Source: Nostoc sp. NMS2 (GTDB lineage Bacteria > Cyanobacteriota > Cyanobacteriia > Cyanobacteriales > Nostocaceae). From it: a DNA stretch of 64,000 nucleotides. Both the position numbers and the translations under genes were made by a program. The notes under the pieces were generated by a model. That model made no database searches, had not been told where the DNA came from, and saw nothing but the letters and a program-made list of their open reading frames with translations. Shown in pieces: positions 14,963-23,911 of the stretch; positions within the stretch are counted from its first letter, which is position 1; each line of letters opens with the position of its first letter. The stretch lies in assembly GCF_017115105.1 (NCBI RefSeq), contig NZ_JABXKH010000064.1:1-64000 (forward strand), written 5' to 3'.

Positions 14963-15619
14963 TTAACCAGCAACAGGTTCTAACAATTTAATATCAGAGA
15001 AGATAAATTCTTGAATAGATTCTTGTCCTGCTGTCTCGGTGCGAATCTCCCGACGATTGAGGATAAAATAATCGCCAACTTTTTCATATTCATCGATAAA
15101 TTCGCTTCTACCGCCCTTTTGTTCCCCAGTTTTGGGGTCATGGTAAACAGAGTCATAGCGGTGGGACAGGTAGCCTTCCCCGGTGTCGTGACTGCTGAAG
15201 GTGTCAATTGTCACGAAAGTACCGTGGATTAAACGGTGAACATGGCACACTTCATTATTGCGGACTTTGTATTTATCGCCCTCAGCCTTACCACCCATTA
15301 AAAGCTCAACCGCACCAGTTTCGTCAGTTTTACCATAGCTAAAGGTATTGGCGCTGTGAGTGTCTTCAAAGCTGCGGCGGACGCGGTGAATTGCTATTTC
15401 CCAGGCTTGGCCATGAATTGCTTGCTTGGCAGCCTCGTCATTTACATCCAAAACTTCGGCTTTGAGATTGCCGTTGACGATCGCTTTACCTGTAAATACT
15501 TTATCATCTTGCTTATAGGTAATATTTGCGGTATAGCCGGGGAAATTCTTGTCCCAAGTATAGCGGTTCTCATAAGCAGCCCGGAAAAGTTCCTGAGCAG
15601 AGAGTTGTGTAACTGTCAT
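14963..15619 (-). CDS. DUF3386 family protein
   Basis: The 218-residue protein matches the cyanobacterial DUF3386 family: AYENRYTWDKNFPGYTANIT near the start, NEVCHVHRLIHGTFVTI in the middle and the final RSEFIDEYEKVGDYFILNRREI. The family is thought of as a beta-barrel-like lipid- or pigment-binding type, but no function is proven. A Shine-Dalgarno AGGAG (complement of 15626-15630) precedes the ATG. It is divergent from the GAF-LuxR gene with about 100 bp between them, suggesting shared control. Confidence 0.88.
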   Translation of the reverse strand: MTVTQLSAQELFRAAYENRYTWDKNFPGYTANITYKQDDKVFTGKAIVNGNLKAEVLDVNDEAAKQAIHGQAWEIAIHRVRRSFEDTHSANTFSYGKTDETGAVELLMGGKAEGDKYKVRNNEVCHVHRLIHGTFVTIDTFSSHDTGEGYLSHRYDSVYHDPKTGEQKGGRSEFIDEYEKVGDYFILNRREIRTETAGQESIQEFIFSDIKLLEPVAG

Positions 15620-15720
15620 GTGCTTCTCCTAGTCGCTACTGTAAATTAGCGTTTTAGTTTCCTTGGTATTAGCATAGAAGTAATTGTTGAGGCTTGGATA
15701 GTCCCCAACTGGGTACACTT

Positions 15721-16401
15721 ATGCTTATGGTTAATTCTCTCCACGCCGTATTTCATGCGATCGCTAATGTCCAAAATGAGCAAGAATTAAGGCTAGCTCT
15801 CACGGATAAAATTAGTGAGCATTTTGGTGTGCAAAATTGGGGTATTTATCTCATAGATGAGCAGCCAACGACCCAAATCGATGTTCAGGATATTCCGGCA
15901 GTATGCTTAGAAAGCAATCCAGTCGGGCGCTACGTGGTTGAACGTCACGCTCCCGCCCATGAGCAGTTATTATTATCACCAGGAGACTGGAAGCATTTTT
16001 GCTCGCGTTCCGATCACGAACACGTAATGACTGGGCCAATTGTTTGCGATGGCCGTCTTGTAGGAACGCTTAACTTGGCTCGTGATAAGGGAAATCCTGC
16101 TTTTAATGGCAACGATTTAGCCGATCTGAGTGCATTATGCATCCATTTATCATCAAAAATGGCCACTCTACGGACGACAAAACCACAAATATCCAATTCC
16201 CTTTTAGTAAGTCCTCTAACAGCGCGTGAGTTAGAAATTGCTGAGTTAGTGGCACAGGGGTTAACAAACGCGGAAATTGGGGAAAAACTTTGGATTACGC
16301 AAAATTCTGTCAAACAAGCTTTGAAGAGGATGTTTCGTAAGTTGAAGGTTTCGGCGCGTGCAGAAATGGTGGCAAAGCTGCAAGATATAAAAGTTTCTTA
16401 A
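15721..16401 (+). CDS. GAF-domain LuxR-type transcriptional regulator
   Basis: Residues about 1-150 form a GAF-like sensory domain (FHAIANVQNEQELRLALTDK, then VCDGRLVGTLNLARDKGNPAF), and residues about 165-226 are a LuxR helix-turn-helix (LTARELEIAELVAQGLTNAEI, then ITQNSVKQALKRMFRKL). It should bind DNA in response to a small ligand or redox signal. ATG at 15721 or 15727 is preferred; a TTG at 15694 would add nine residues. The nearest candidate target is the divergent DUF3386 gene. An imperfect hairpin at its end may stop transcription. Confidence 0.85.
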   Translation: MLMVNSLHAVFHAIANVQNEQELRLALTDKISEHFGVQNWGIYLIDEQPTTQIDVQDIPAVCLESNPVGRYVVERHAPAHEQLLLSPGDWKHFCSRSDHEHVMTGPIVCDGRLVGTLNLARDKGNPAFNGNDLADLSALCIHLSSKMATLRTTKPQISNSLLVSPLTARELEIAELVAQGLTNAEIGEKLWITQNSVKQALKRMFRKLKVSARAEMVAKLQDIKVS

Positions 16402-16432
16402 AGGAGGTAGGAGGCAGTTTCCTCTCCTCCTT
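16401..16432 (+). terminator. Imperfect hairpin after the LuxR gene
   Basis: AAGGAGGTAGGAGG and CCTCTCCTCCTT form an imperfect stem directly at the stop codon, followed by TGCCCTTTACCTT. It is a plausible terminator, though the T tract is weak. Confidence 0.45.
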
Positions 16433-16538
16433 GCCCTTTACCTTATATATTGAAAAATATAATTTTGCAATATTATGTCTAGTGTCTCAACTATCTAGTT
16501 AACAAAATGTAGGGGTTTAAATCCCCGTTACAACACGT

Positions 16539-16573
16539 AATTGCGAATTGCGAATTGCGAATTGCGAATTATT
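16539..16573. repeat. AATTGCG heptanucleotide repeat
   Basis: Four tandem copies of AATTGCG followed by AATTA form a short tandemly repeated (STRR-type) array, typical of heterocystous cyanobacterial intergenic DNA. Confidence 0.8.
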
Positions 16574-16656
16574 TTAATAGACTATTCTCTACTCTCTGCC
16601 CTAGCTATAGTTTATAGTTTAAAATTGGCTGTAAGTATCAATTTTTTAACTATTTT

Positions 16657-16682
16657 CTTAACTGTCTTATCTGTCATTGCAT
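16657..16682. promoter_or_regulatory. 26-nt motif shared with 12988-13013
   Basis: The motif begins CTTAACTGTCTTATCTGTC and ends ATTGCAT, matching 24 of 26 positions with the copy at 12988. It lies 101 bp upstream of the ATG at 16783. A weaker relative (TTTACTGCCTCAGCTATC, then TCATTG) occurs near 18800, upstream of the AAA-like gene. A shared regulator is possible. Confidence 0.35.
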
Positions 16683-16782
16683 TTTGTTAGCGATGACGGC
16701 AAAATACAACCTGACGGTAAAAAACATTTGTCAAAAATGCAATTATCTCAATAGACTCGGTTCTTTTTTAGGAGGAAAATTA

Positions 16783-17160
16783 ATGAGTTCGCCAGAGCAA
16801 AAGCATACCTATATCTTAACACAAGATAAACACATTCAACTGTCTGGTAATCCCATTCAAACTGAAAATTTTTCTATTCAAAACACCCTACGAGATGGAG
16901 GGAAAATCCGCTTCAAAATTCGTTATTCTGCCGAACTACAGGGTTTTTGCCTGCTGGAAGTTTTTCTGATCAGAGCGCAGAACAGAACACAAACTGCTAG
17001 TATGACTATTCCCAACGGCGGCTCGACAGCTACTCCTCAAGAATAAGAGCAAGAATTTAGTATTTGGGAGCCAGGAGATTATTACTTTTTTTTCAAAATG
17101 TCTTCCAATAATGGAACATTTTTTATTGAGGATTATCAACTTTATTGGTCAGCTAGTTAA
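16783..17160 (+). pseudogene. Small beta-rich protein gene interrupted by one in-frame TAA
   Basis: The ATG at 16783 has an excellent Shine-Dalgarno (AGGAGG at 16770-16775). The first 87 residues (SSPEQKHTYILTQDKHIQLS, ending GGSTATPQE) end at a TAA at 17044-17046. The same frame then continues for 37 residues (EQEFSIWEPGDYYFFFKMSS, then GTFFIEDYQLYWSAS) to a TAA at 17158-17160, and this tail is convincingly protein-like. No frameshift is needed, so either one nonsense change broke a 125-codon gene or the stop is read through. I do not recognise the family; the pattern suggests a beta sandwich. Confidence 0.6.
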
Positions 17161-17327
17161 TTAGTTTTCTTTTCCAGCCGCCATAATTTAAAAATGTAGA
17201 TAGTTGTTGGTGTTGCTAATTCAAAATCCAAAAAGCTCACGCTCCAGATAAATCTGAGCCAAGAAAGCCTCTGCCCAGAATTGCGGTAAGCATCGAAGCG
17301 TGAGAGAAAATGTACCTGATAGTTTTT

Positions 17328-18776
17328 TCAAGCACGTTTTTGCAATGATTTATATTCAAATTCAGCAACACCTAGTTGTTTTTTAAAGTAAGCGCGGTAG
17401 AGTTGGCAACGCGGTAGGATGCGATCGCCTTCATAAGTGATTAACCCCAAGCTTTCGAGCTTATGAGCGTCAATGGGATTCAAAGAAATGCTTTGCTTTG
17501 AGCTAACAACTTCAATATATGCTTTTACCAAACTGGAATTTTCTTGCAGGATTGCCCAGTGTCGCCATAAATGATAACGGTAGATACCGCCGTTAGCGAT
17601 CGCCTCATGTATTACTTCCTCTAAGGTGATTCCTTGACAGCATATATAATAGAGAGCAATCCGAATTAGTGCTGGATGTCCCCCCACCAAAGACATCAGT
17701 TGCGTAACCTCGCGATCGGCAGTCCAGTTTAGCCCATGCCGTTGGGCTAAATACTCTACTTGATGCTTAGTAAATTCTGGCAGACGGATCGGTAGTCCAA
17801 TATTAAATGGGGAACGGTTGATATCTAGAGAGACGTAAACTTCTGTGGAATAAACCACCAGTAGCCTAAGCTTCTGCAAGTTAGGATCTTGTCGTGCTTC
17901 TTCATACCAAGAGCGTAACAAACCAAAGAATTCCTGAGCAATTTGAGGATATTCAAAAAAGTGGTCAACCTCATTTAAGACTAAAACCACTGGACTTTTA
18001 CTCTGCTTGAGTAAATAGGATTGTAAGTATAAACTGCAACTCAACTTACAGCCTATTTCCTCATCCCAGTTGTCATCTAGCTTGGGGTCTATGCCTAATT
18101 CTGTTGCAATTTGCCAGCAAAAAGAACGCAAAAACTTGTTTAAGTCTGTCAGACAGTTTGCATCCATTTGCTTGCAATTCAGGTTCACGGGGCGATAACC
18201 TTGCATCTGGGCAAAAGCCAATAGCCGCAGCACAAGAGAAGTTTTTCCCATCTCTCTTGGCGCTCGAATTCGGATCACACAGCCTGGTTGAATTATTTCT
18301 CGATAAACTAGTTCTTCAATGGGAGGACGTTCGACATAGAAGGGGGAATCTAGAGCTACGGGGCCATCTGGGTATGACCAAAGATTTTCGAGTTGGTTAT
18401 AGTGTTGAGTAACAAATGATTCTAAGGATAAAGACGGAGATAATTTCTTTTCTTCTGTATCTAAACTCAACGAGCGAGTTGGATAGACTTCAGTATTATT
18501 CGGTTCACTCAAAATTGTGTAGTCTTCCCTGTGTAATTCTAGGTTAAAGGCGGTAAAGCACAATTTCAAGGTTTTTTGATCCACGCCTGTATTCAACGAC
18601 CATAATCGGTTCAGAGTTTTGGTTGAAACATTCATGCGATCGCCTAAATCTTCTAGAGTGAAGTGATTGCCATTGTTTTGAACCTTTTCCATAGCCAGAA
18701 TCGCCGCTTGTAAACGCTTTAACCCAGCGATCGTTAAAACAATTCCCCGCTTTCGCGTACTCTTAGATTGCTTCAT
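17328..18776 (-). CDS. HTH plus AAA-like ATPase, vMAP/AAA_35-like type
   Basis: The 482-residue protein starts with a helix-turn-helix-like domain (ALEDL-type text: FTLEDLGDRMNVSTKTLNRLWSL, residues about 38-61). An AAA-like NTPase follows: Walker A RAPREMGKTSL at about 171-181 and Walker B VVLVLNEVDHFF at about 263-274, then VYSTEVYVSLDINRSPFNIG and a winged-helix-like C-terminus. Such proteins are abundant in Nostoc-type genomes and often serve as sensor-NTPases of signalling or conflict systems, frequently with effector partners. The only close gene is the interrupted 16783 gene, convergent, 167 bp away. Confidence 0.8.
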   Translation of the reverse strand: MKQSKSTRKRGIVLTIAGLKRLQAAILAMEKVQNNGNHFTLEDLGDRMNVSTKTLNRLWSLNTGVDQKTLKLCFTAFNLELHREDYTILSEPNNTEVYPTRSLSLDTEEKKLSPSLSLESFVTQHYNQLENLWSYPDGPVALDSPFYVERPPIEELVYREIIQPGCVIRIRAPREMGKTSLVLRLLAFAQMQGYRPVNLNCKQMDANCLTDLNKFLRSFCWQIATELGIDPKLDDNWDEEIGCKLSCSLYLQSYLLKQSKSPVVLVLNEVDHFFEYPQIAQEFFGLLRSWYEEARQDPNLQKLRLLVVYSTEVYVSLDINRSPFNIGLPIRLPEFTKHQVEYLAQRHGLNWTADREVTQLMSLVGGHPALIRIALYYICCQGITLEEVIHEAIANGGIYRYHLWRHWAILQENSSLVKAYIEVVSSKQSISLNPIDAHKLESLGLITYEGDRILPRCQLYRAYFKKQLGVAEFEYKSLQKRA

Positions 18777-19504
18777 ATTGCTAATTATCTTTCTATTTTT
18801 TTCTTTACTGCCTCAGCTATCTCCTCATTGTTTCATGTTTTAAAACAGTTATTCAACAGTTACTTAACTGTTATTAAGTTATTCAATGGTTAGTAAAAAA
18901 ATATACTTGATTGTCTTATGAAAGTTAGATAAGTGGGTATAAACAAACATAACTTTTTTCTTTTCCCTACGGTAAGCTGCTGATGCTTCTGCATCAAGTG
19001 TTTTTTACTACTTGCAAATAATAAATGACTTGCCTTAATAGTTCACTTTATTTGTGCAAACTGCCTAGATATTACTTAAAGTTATTTCTTATCTGGTATT
19101 GATCTGAATTTTGGAGCGCAGATCCATCTAATAAGGCGTAATGTGCCGGCGATATCTACGAGCGGCTACGCTACCTATCATTTCTCAAAATTAGCAATTC
19201 TTTGTTAGATGTAACACGCAGTAGGGGCGTACAGCTAACTGTACGCCCCTACTAAAGACCTATATTTTATGCACCTGAGAAACGCTACAATCTTTTATCA
19301 GCAAAGATAAAGGCGTTATCCAAGTATTAGAAGAGTCCGTTGATTATAGCGTTTCCTAATCATACGAGGTACATCATAGTCCCCTCCCCGCTTGCGGGGA
19401 GGGGGTTGGGGGTGGGGTTATTGTACCTCACTCAAGCAAGAACCCTATAAGGGCATTAAGAGGATTTAAAAGTGCCAACAGTGAACCACTTTTCAAACAA
19501 CCTC
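18777..19504. other. Repeat-rich intergenic region
   Basis: No gene is seen in 728 bp. It contains overlapping direct repeats of the type CAGTTATTCAACAGTTA near 18847-18895, an inverted pair around GAGAAACGCTAC (19274) and GTAGCGTTTC-like text (19342-19357), a perfect hairpin at 19220-19253, a GAGGTACA/TGTACCTC pair at 19366-19429 enclosing a CCCCTCCCCGC hairpin, and a family E fragment at 19459-19505. Confidence 0.6.
19220..19253. repeat. GTAGGGGC palindrome
   Basis: AGTAGGGGCGTACAG and CTGTACGCCCCTACT form a perfect 15-bp stem with a 4-base loop. A related palindrome, GTAGGGGCAATTCATG and its complement, lies at 31576-31603, so this is a dispersed repeat type rather than a gene-specific terminator. 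Confidence 0.7.
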
Positions 19505-19505
19505 T
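19459..19505. repeat. Family E TIR fragment at a gene end
   Basis: The right side, ACTTTTCAAACAACCTCT (19488-19505), is an exact complement of the left end of the 382-bp element at 44209. The left side, AGAGGATTTAAAAGT (19459-19473), is a shortened copy of the same end. The TAA of the 19505-19900 gene begins exactly at this end, so the element forms the gene's stop. Confidence 0.6.
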
Positions 19506-19900
19506 TAACGTCCAACTTGGTTAGAGATATTTTTGCCTGTCTGTGCTGCACTGTTCCCTACATCATCAGCAGTTTCCTTAGCCCCCTTTACATACCCAGA
19601 ACCAAATTGTTTAAAGGCTTCTGCTGACTCTTCCCCAATCTTTTGAAGGCGTTTACCAGGAGAACCTTCTGTTTCACGAGCTTCTTTATTCCACTCCCCT
19701 ATTGTTTTTGGTCTTTGAGAATCATCTTGCTGTACCTGTTCACGAACTCTCTCCTTTAAGGCTTTGTCATTCTGCCCATAAGTAACATTCGTCGTCAGCA
19801 CTAGAAAACCAACTAAGACAACAGCTAAAAAACGTGTTACCTGAAGTCCTTTAAGCACAGAAGTGATGTCACCAATCTTTCTAGAAATCAAATTTATCAT
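19505..19900 (-). CDS. Small membrane-anchored protein, DUF6658-like
   Basis: From ATG 19900 the product is 131 residues. Residues about 18-42 (FLAVVLVGFLVLTTNVTYG) form one hydrophobic segment, either an anchor or a signal peptide. The rest is charged, with GEWNKEARETEGSPGKRLQKI and a C-terminal repeat-like AKETADDVGNSAAQTGKNI that recalls LEA/apolipoprotein-type helices. It resembles a family of small cyanobacterial proteins annotated DUF6658; I am not sure of the number. A TTG nine codons upstream is an alternative start. Its stop codon lies in a family E repeat end. Confidence 0.65.
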   Translation of the reverse strand: MINLISRKIGDITSVLKGLQVTRFLAVVLVGFLVLTTNVTYGQNDKALKERVREQVQQDDSQRPKTIGEWNKEARETEGSPGKRLQKIGEESAEAFKQFGSGYVKGAKETADDVGNSAAQTGKNISNQVGR

Positions 19901-20432
19901 GCCAATTAGCTTGTTTTTTGAGTACAAATAAACATTAACTATAAAAGGGTAATTATCCTTCTAACAAAAGGCATATCTCAGTTATAAAAAAGAAAGACTT
20001 TTTAAACCTTGGGGAGGAGGTGATTTGTTAGATAAATAGATATTTATATTCATTTATGTGCAAGAGCAACCAGCAATACTGCCTTTACCTAAAGAGTTTA
20101 CATAATAAGCCAGAGAGAGCCACTGCTGAATCAATTAAACTGTTATTAGAAATAGGTTGAAGAAGAATTCAGCTATTCCAAATTCGGAAGTAGAGCCGGA
20201 GACGCTTGAATAAAACCATTAAATATCAGCCCTGAACTAGAAGACATTGCCAAACTAATGTATTTGCTCTGCGATATTTAGTCACCCATGATATTTTTCA
20301 TGTATTGCTTGATTTTGACCTTTTTTGAATTAAAAATTCAGAGAAAGAAGAACTTTTAATTAATTTTGAGTCCAGAGCAAACACTGATTGCAATTTTTAA
20401 TTAATAATTTTTAATTTTTAATTGGAGCGAAG

Positions 20433-20575
20433 GAATAAGGATTTGCCCTCATCCCCCAATCCCTTTTCCCAAATATGGGATTCGGGGAGCTAGAATTTCA
20501 AAGTCCCTCTCCCAGATATGGGAGAGGGATTTAGGGTGAGGGCGAAAACTACGGTTCTCAACTTAAATGAGGTTT
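20433..20575. repeat. Dispersed 143-bp repeat, copy 1
   Basis: This block (GAATAAGGATTTGCCCTC, then GGGATTCGGGGAGCTAG and GTGAGGGCGAAAACTA, ending GAGGTTT) recurs at 31943-32128 with an internal duplication there. It contains the CCCTCTCCCAGATATGGGAGAGGG hairpin near 20504. It is the main recognisable content of the gene-free stretch 19901-20949. Confidence 0.75.
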
Positions 20576-20647
20576 AACTGTTTAATAACAGCTTTTTTAG
20601 AAGTTTTACTCTTTGTTTATAAATCCTGCTTAAGATGCCTTTGGTTG

Positions 20648-20687
20648 CCAAATGTAGCACTAAATACATTTTTAATACTACATTTGG
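20648..20687 (+). terminator. Orphan hairpin with T tract
   Basis: CCAAATGTAG (20648-20657) pairs perfectly with CTACATTTGG (20678-20687), followed by TTTTTAA. No gene precedes it on this strand for kilobases. It may end an unannotated small RNA or act as an attenuator of the metalloprotease gene 263 bp downstream. Nothing else is visible in the stretch 20690-20949. Confidence 0.4.
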
Positions 20688-20949
20688 TTTTTAATACAGA
20701 TAGGATTTAAAAAAACATATATCTTTAGTTATAGAAATTATCTATCTAAAGAGATAGATACTTGATGGATGATTCCTAAATAGCTACTAAGAACAATCAA
20801 TAGTCACAGGACTTTTAGGCTAGAGATATTGTTTGTCTGATTGAGTGGATTTATACCGTCATCCCTAGATATTTGAAGGGCTTGCAGAGGATAAATTAAT
20901 CCACATTTTTTGCTAAACACGATAACTGCTTCAGCTGGAAAGCCAAAGG

Positions 20950-23775
20950 ATGAAATACTGGATCGGGAAATTAGCAATCTTTATAGTATTACTGTATAAC
21001 TTGTTCCTGTGTAGTGATTATGCAGGAGCAAATCAACTTTCAAATATTGATGTACAGCAAGTAAATGCACTCCCAGCAGTTGAAAACTTAGCAATTACTG
21101 ACAACGAGCTTGCTAAGAGGAGAAAGGAAAATTTTTGCCGATTGAATGAGGTTGTCAAAGAGATAAATAAACTAGAGGGACTATTTACACTTTATTGCAC
21201 TGATAATTCGGGAAATATTTACTTAGAAATTAAACCAGAACAGCTAAATAAAAACTACCTAGCTATAGTGACATTAGAATCGGGCATTGGGGAAAGTGGG
21301 ATTTATAGTGGATTACCTCTTTCTGATTTTATCTTTTACTTCCAACGAGTAAACAATAGATTGCACTTTGTTGTGCGGAATGTGAAATTTCGTGCAGAAA
21401 GTAGACTAGAACAGCGAGCGCTTGCTCGTTCATTTAGCGACTCAGTTCTTTATTCACTCGAAATAGCCAATATTGATCCACAGAATGAAAATATTTTGAT
21501 CAACCTGAATGAACTGTTAATGCAGGATTTACCTGGATTAACTACCATTTTGAAATATTCTTTGCAGGCTGATTACCGCTTGGATGCACGCAAATCATAT
21601 TTTGGTGATGTTAAGAGCTTTCCAGAAAATATAGAAATTGATTCTATTTACGGTTTTTCATCATTAGAAGGATCAAATTTAATTACCATACCTGATAGTA
21701 GGGCACTCACTCTCAAGGTACACTACAGTTTTTCTCAACTTAGAGAAAACAATGATTATATTCCCCGACTTGCTGATGACAGGGTGGGATATTTTATTAC
21801 TGCTTTTCAAGATTTCTCTAATAATAATCCTCACGAATCATTTGTACGTTACATCAATCGTTGGCATCTAGAGCCATCCGATCCTAATGCCCCCTTATCT
21901 CCACCCAAAAAGCCAATTGTGTATTGGATTGAAAATGCTGTGCCACTAGAATACCGCGATGCAATTCGTGAAGGCGTTTTGATGTGGAACAAAGCATTTG
22001 AAAAAGCCGGATTTCAAAATGCTATTGAAGTGCAGCAAATGCCAGATGATGCTGATTGGCAACCCGCAGATGTACATTACAATACTATTCGCTGGTTCAA
22101 CTCTTTGGATGCAGGTTTTGCTAGAGGCCCAATGCGCGTCAACCCATTCACTGGGGAAATATTGGATGCAGACATTATGGTAGATGCCAATATGGTGCTA
22201 TCAATTCAGCAAGAATATCACGCATTGATGGAAGTAAATCCATTTTTAGTGGGCAAAAACCCATGTCAAGTCCTTTGGGGAAGCCAAAAGCCAGAAGCGA
22301 ATAATTCTCTTTTACCAGACTCTGAGTTTTGCTATGGTATGGAGTCTTCAAACGAAGCCGCGATGGGGACACTGGCGTTGTCAATTTTGCCAAATACTAC
22401 ACCCAGTAGTGAAACGATGAAGGAGTATGTGCATCAATATTTGCGCTCTCTCATCGCTCACGAAGTCGGGCATACTCTCGGTTTGCGCCACAACTTTCAT
22501 GGCAGCACGATGTTAGCGCCGGAAGAATTAAATAATACTGAAATCACTCATACCAAAGGCTTGGTAGGTTCGGTGATGGACTATCTACCTGTGAATATAG
22601 CACCACAGGGAGTACAGCAAGGTGACTATTTTCCAGGAGTTGTTGGGCCTTATGACGAATGGGCAATTGAATATGGTTATAAAACAAGCCCATCAGCAAC
22701 GCTTGAGGGGATAATTCCAGAATCAGAAAAAAGTTTTTTAGAGCAGATTGCACTAGCGTCGCCTCAACCAGAATTATCTTATGCAACTGATGAGGATATC
22801 TGGGATATTAATCCTTTGGCGAATGTCTGGGATATGAGTAGTGATGTGTTACTTTATTCGCAGTGGCAAATGGATAATGCCCGCGTTATGTGGCAGCGCC
22901 TTGATAAGGGTTATCTATCGCAAGAAGAAAGCTATAGTAATCTGCGCGTCTCATTCAATACAGTGCTTAAATATTATTTTCGGAACGCCACCTTGCTTTC
23001 TAAATACATTGGTGGACAATCGTTTCTGCGTCTCCACGATAATGATAATGCTTCTTGGACATTTGTACCTGTTTCACTTTTAAAACAACGTCAGGCATTG
23101 ACAAAGTTGCAGGAGTATGTATTTGCTGAGAATGCTTTTAGTTTTTCACCACAATTGCTCAATAAACTAGCGCCGTCACGCTGGGAACACTGGGGTAGTT
23201 CTGTACCTAACAACCGCCTTGATTATCCAATTCACGAAAATATTTTTAAGTTCCAAAGTGCGGTGTTGCGATCGCTATTACACAGCGATCGCCTGAATCG
23301 TTTACAAGATATAGAATTAAAAACTCTGCCTGGGCAAGCACTTTCGATCCCGGAACTGTTAGATACCCTGCAAACAGGCATCTGGACAGAAGTTTTAACC
23401 CCAGCAGAACCAAAGCCAATTTCTAGCATCCGCCGTTCATTGCAACGGGAATATCTGAATATTTTGCTAGAGATGATGTTGGGTACTACTAATACATCAG
23501 AAGATGGTCGGACATTGGCTTGGTATGAATTGCGCCAACTGCAAAAAGCCATTGATGTCAGACTCAAACAACTTGGTGAGCAGCGCGTTGGCGGGGTTCC
23601 CTCGCTTGAAGCGACTGGCGTTAGCGCAGAGTTAGCGACGTTCGCCTTGGCATCTTTGCAGGAGAAAGAGCGTCACCCGGAGAGTGAAAGCCTTGATATT
23701 TACACCCTAGCCCACTTAGAAGCTTCTGGCGATCGCATCACCAAAGCATTAAATGCACAATTACTTTCTAAGTAG
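20950..23775 (+). CDS. Secreted zinc-dependent metalloprotease, DUF5117/DUF4953 type
   Basis: The 941-residue protein has an N-terminal hydrophobic signal (WIGKLAIFIVLLYNLFLC) and the metzincin-like zinc motif HEVGHTLGLRHNF at about residues 504-516 (H-E-x-x-H-x-x-G-x-x-H), followed by GSVMDYLPVN, which contains the Met-turn. The upstream half (ITAFQDFSNNNPHESFVRYINRWHLEPSDP, read in pieces) matches the DUF5117/DUF5118 region common to large bacterial zinc proteases of this type. It is expected in the periplasm or outside the cell; its substrates are unknown. The gene is isolated by a kilobase of non-coding DNA upstream. Confidence 0.9.
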   Translation: MKYWIGKLAIFIVLLYNLFLCSDYAGANQLSNIDVQQVNALPAVENLAITDNELAKRRKENFCRLNEVVKEINKLEGLFTLYCTDNSGNIYLEIKPEQLNKNYLAIVTLESGIGESGIYSGLPLSDFIFYFQRVNNRLHFVVRNVKFRAESRLEQRALARSFSDSVLYSLEIANIDPQNENILINLNELLMQDLPGLTTILKYSLQADYRLDARKSYFGDVKSFPENIEIDSIYGFSSLEGSNLITIPDSRALTLKVHYSFSQLRENNDYIPRLADDRVGYFITAFQDFSNNNPHESFVRYINRWHLEPSDPNAPLSPPKKPIVYWIENAVPLEYRDAIREGVLMWNKAFEKAGFQNAIEVQQMPDDADWQPADVHYNTIRWFNSLDAGFARGPMRVNPFTGEILDADIMVDANMVLSIQQEYHALMEVNPFLVGKNPCQVLWGSQKPEANNSLLPDSEFCYGMESSNEAAMGTLALSILPNTTPSSETMKEYVHQYLRSLIAHEVGHTLGLRHNFHGSTMLAPEELNNTEITHTKGLVGSVMDYLPVNIAPQGVQQGDYFPGVVGPYDEWAIEYGYKTSPSATLEGIIPESEKSFLEQIALASPQPELSYATDEDIWDINPLANVWDMSSDVLLYSQWQMDNARVMWQRLDKGYLSQEESYSNLRVSFNTVLKYYFRNATLLSKYIGGQSFLRLHDNDNASWTFVPVSLLKQRQALTKLQEYVFAENAFSFSPQLLNKLAPSRWEHWGSSVPNNRLDYPIHENIFKFQSAVLRSLLHSDRLNRLQDIELKTLPGQALSIPELLDTLQTGIWTEVLTPAEPKPISSIRRSLQREYLNILLEMMLGTTNTSEDGRTLAWYELRQLQKAIDVRLKQLGEQRVGGVPSLEATGVSAELATFALASLQEKERHPESESLDIYTLAHLEASGDRITKALNAQLLSK

Positions 23776-23778
23776 TCA

Positions 23779-23905
23779 TTAGTCATTTGTCACTTGTACT
23801 GCCCTTCGACTACGCTCAGGAACCGCGAAGCCGAAGTATTTGTCATTTGTCATTAGTTATTCTCCCTCTGCCTCCCCTGCTCCCCCTGCTCCCTCATCCC
23901 CCACT
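23779..23905. repeat. Composite STRR array with inserted module
   Basis: TCATTTGTCA-type heptamers flank a module reading CACTTGTACTGCCCTTCG to GCCGAAGTATTT (about 23795-23843), followed by a C-rich CCCCTGCTCC stretch. Related modules lie within heptamer arrays at 41404-41475, 47007-47090 and 47358-47462. Confidence 0.7.
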
Positions 23906-23911
23906 CCCCAC

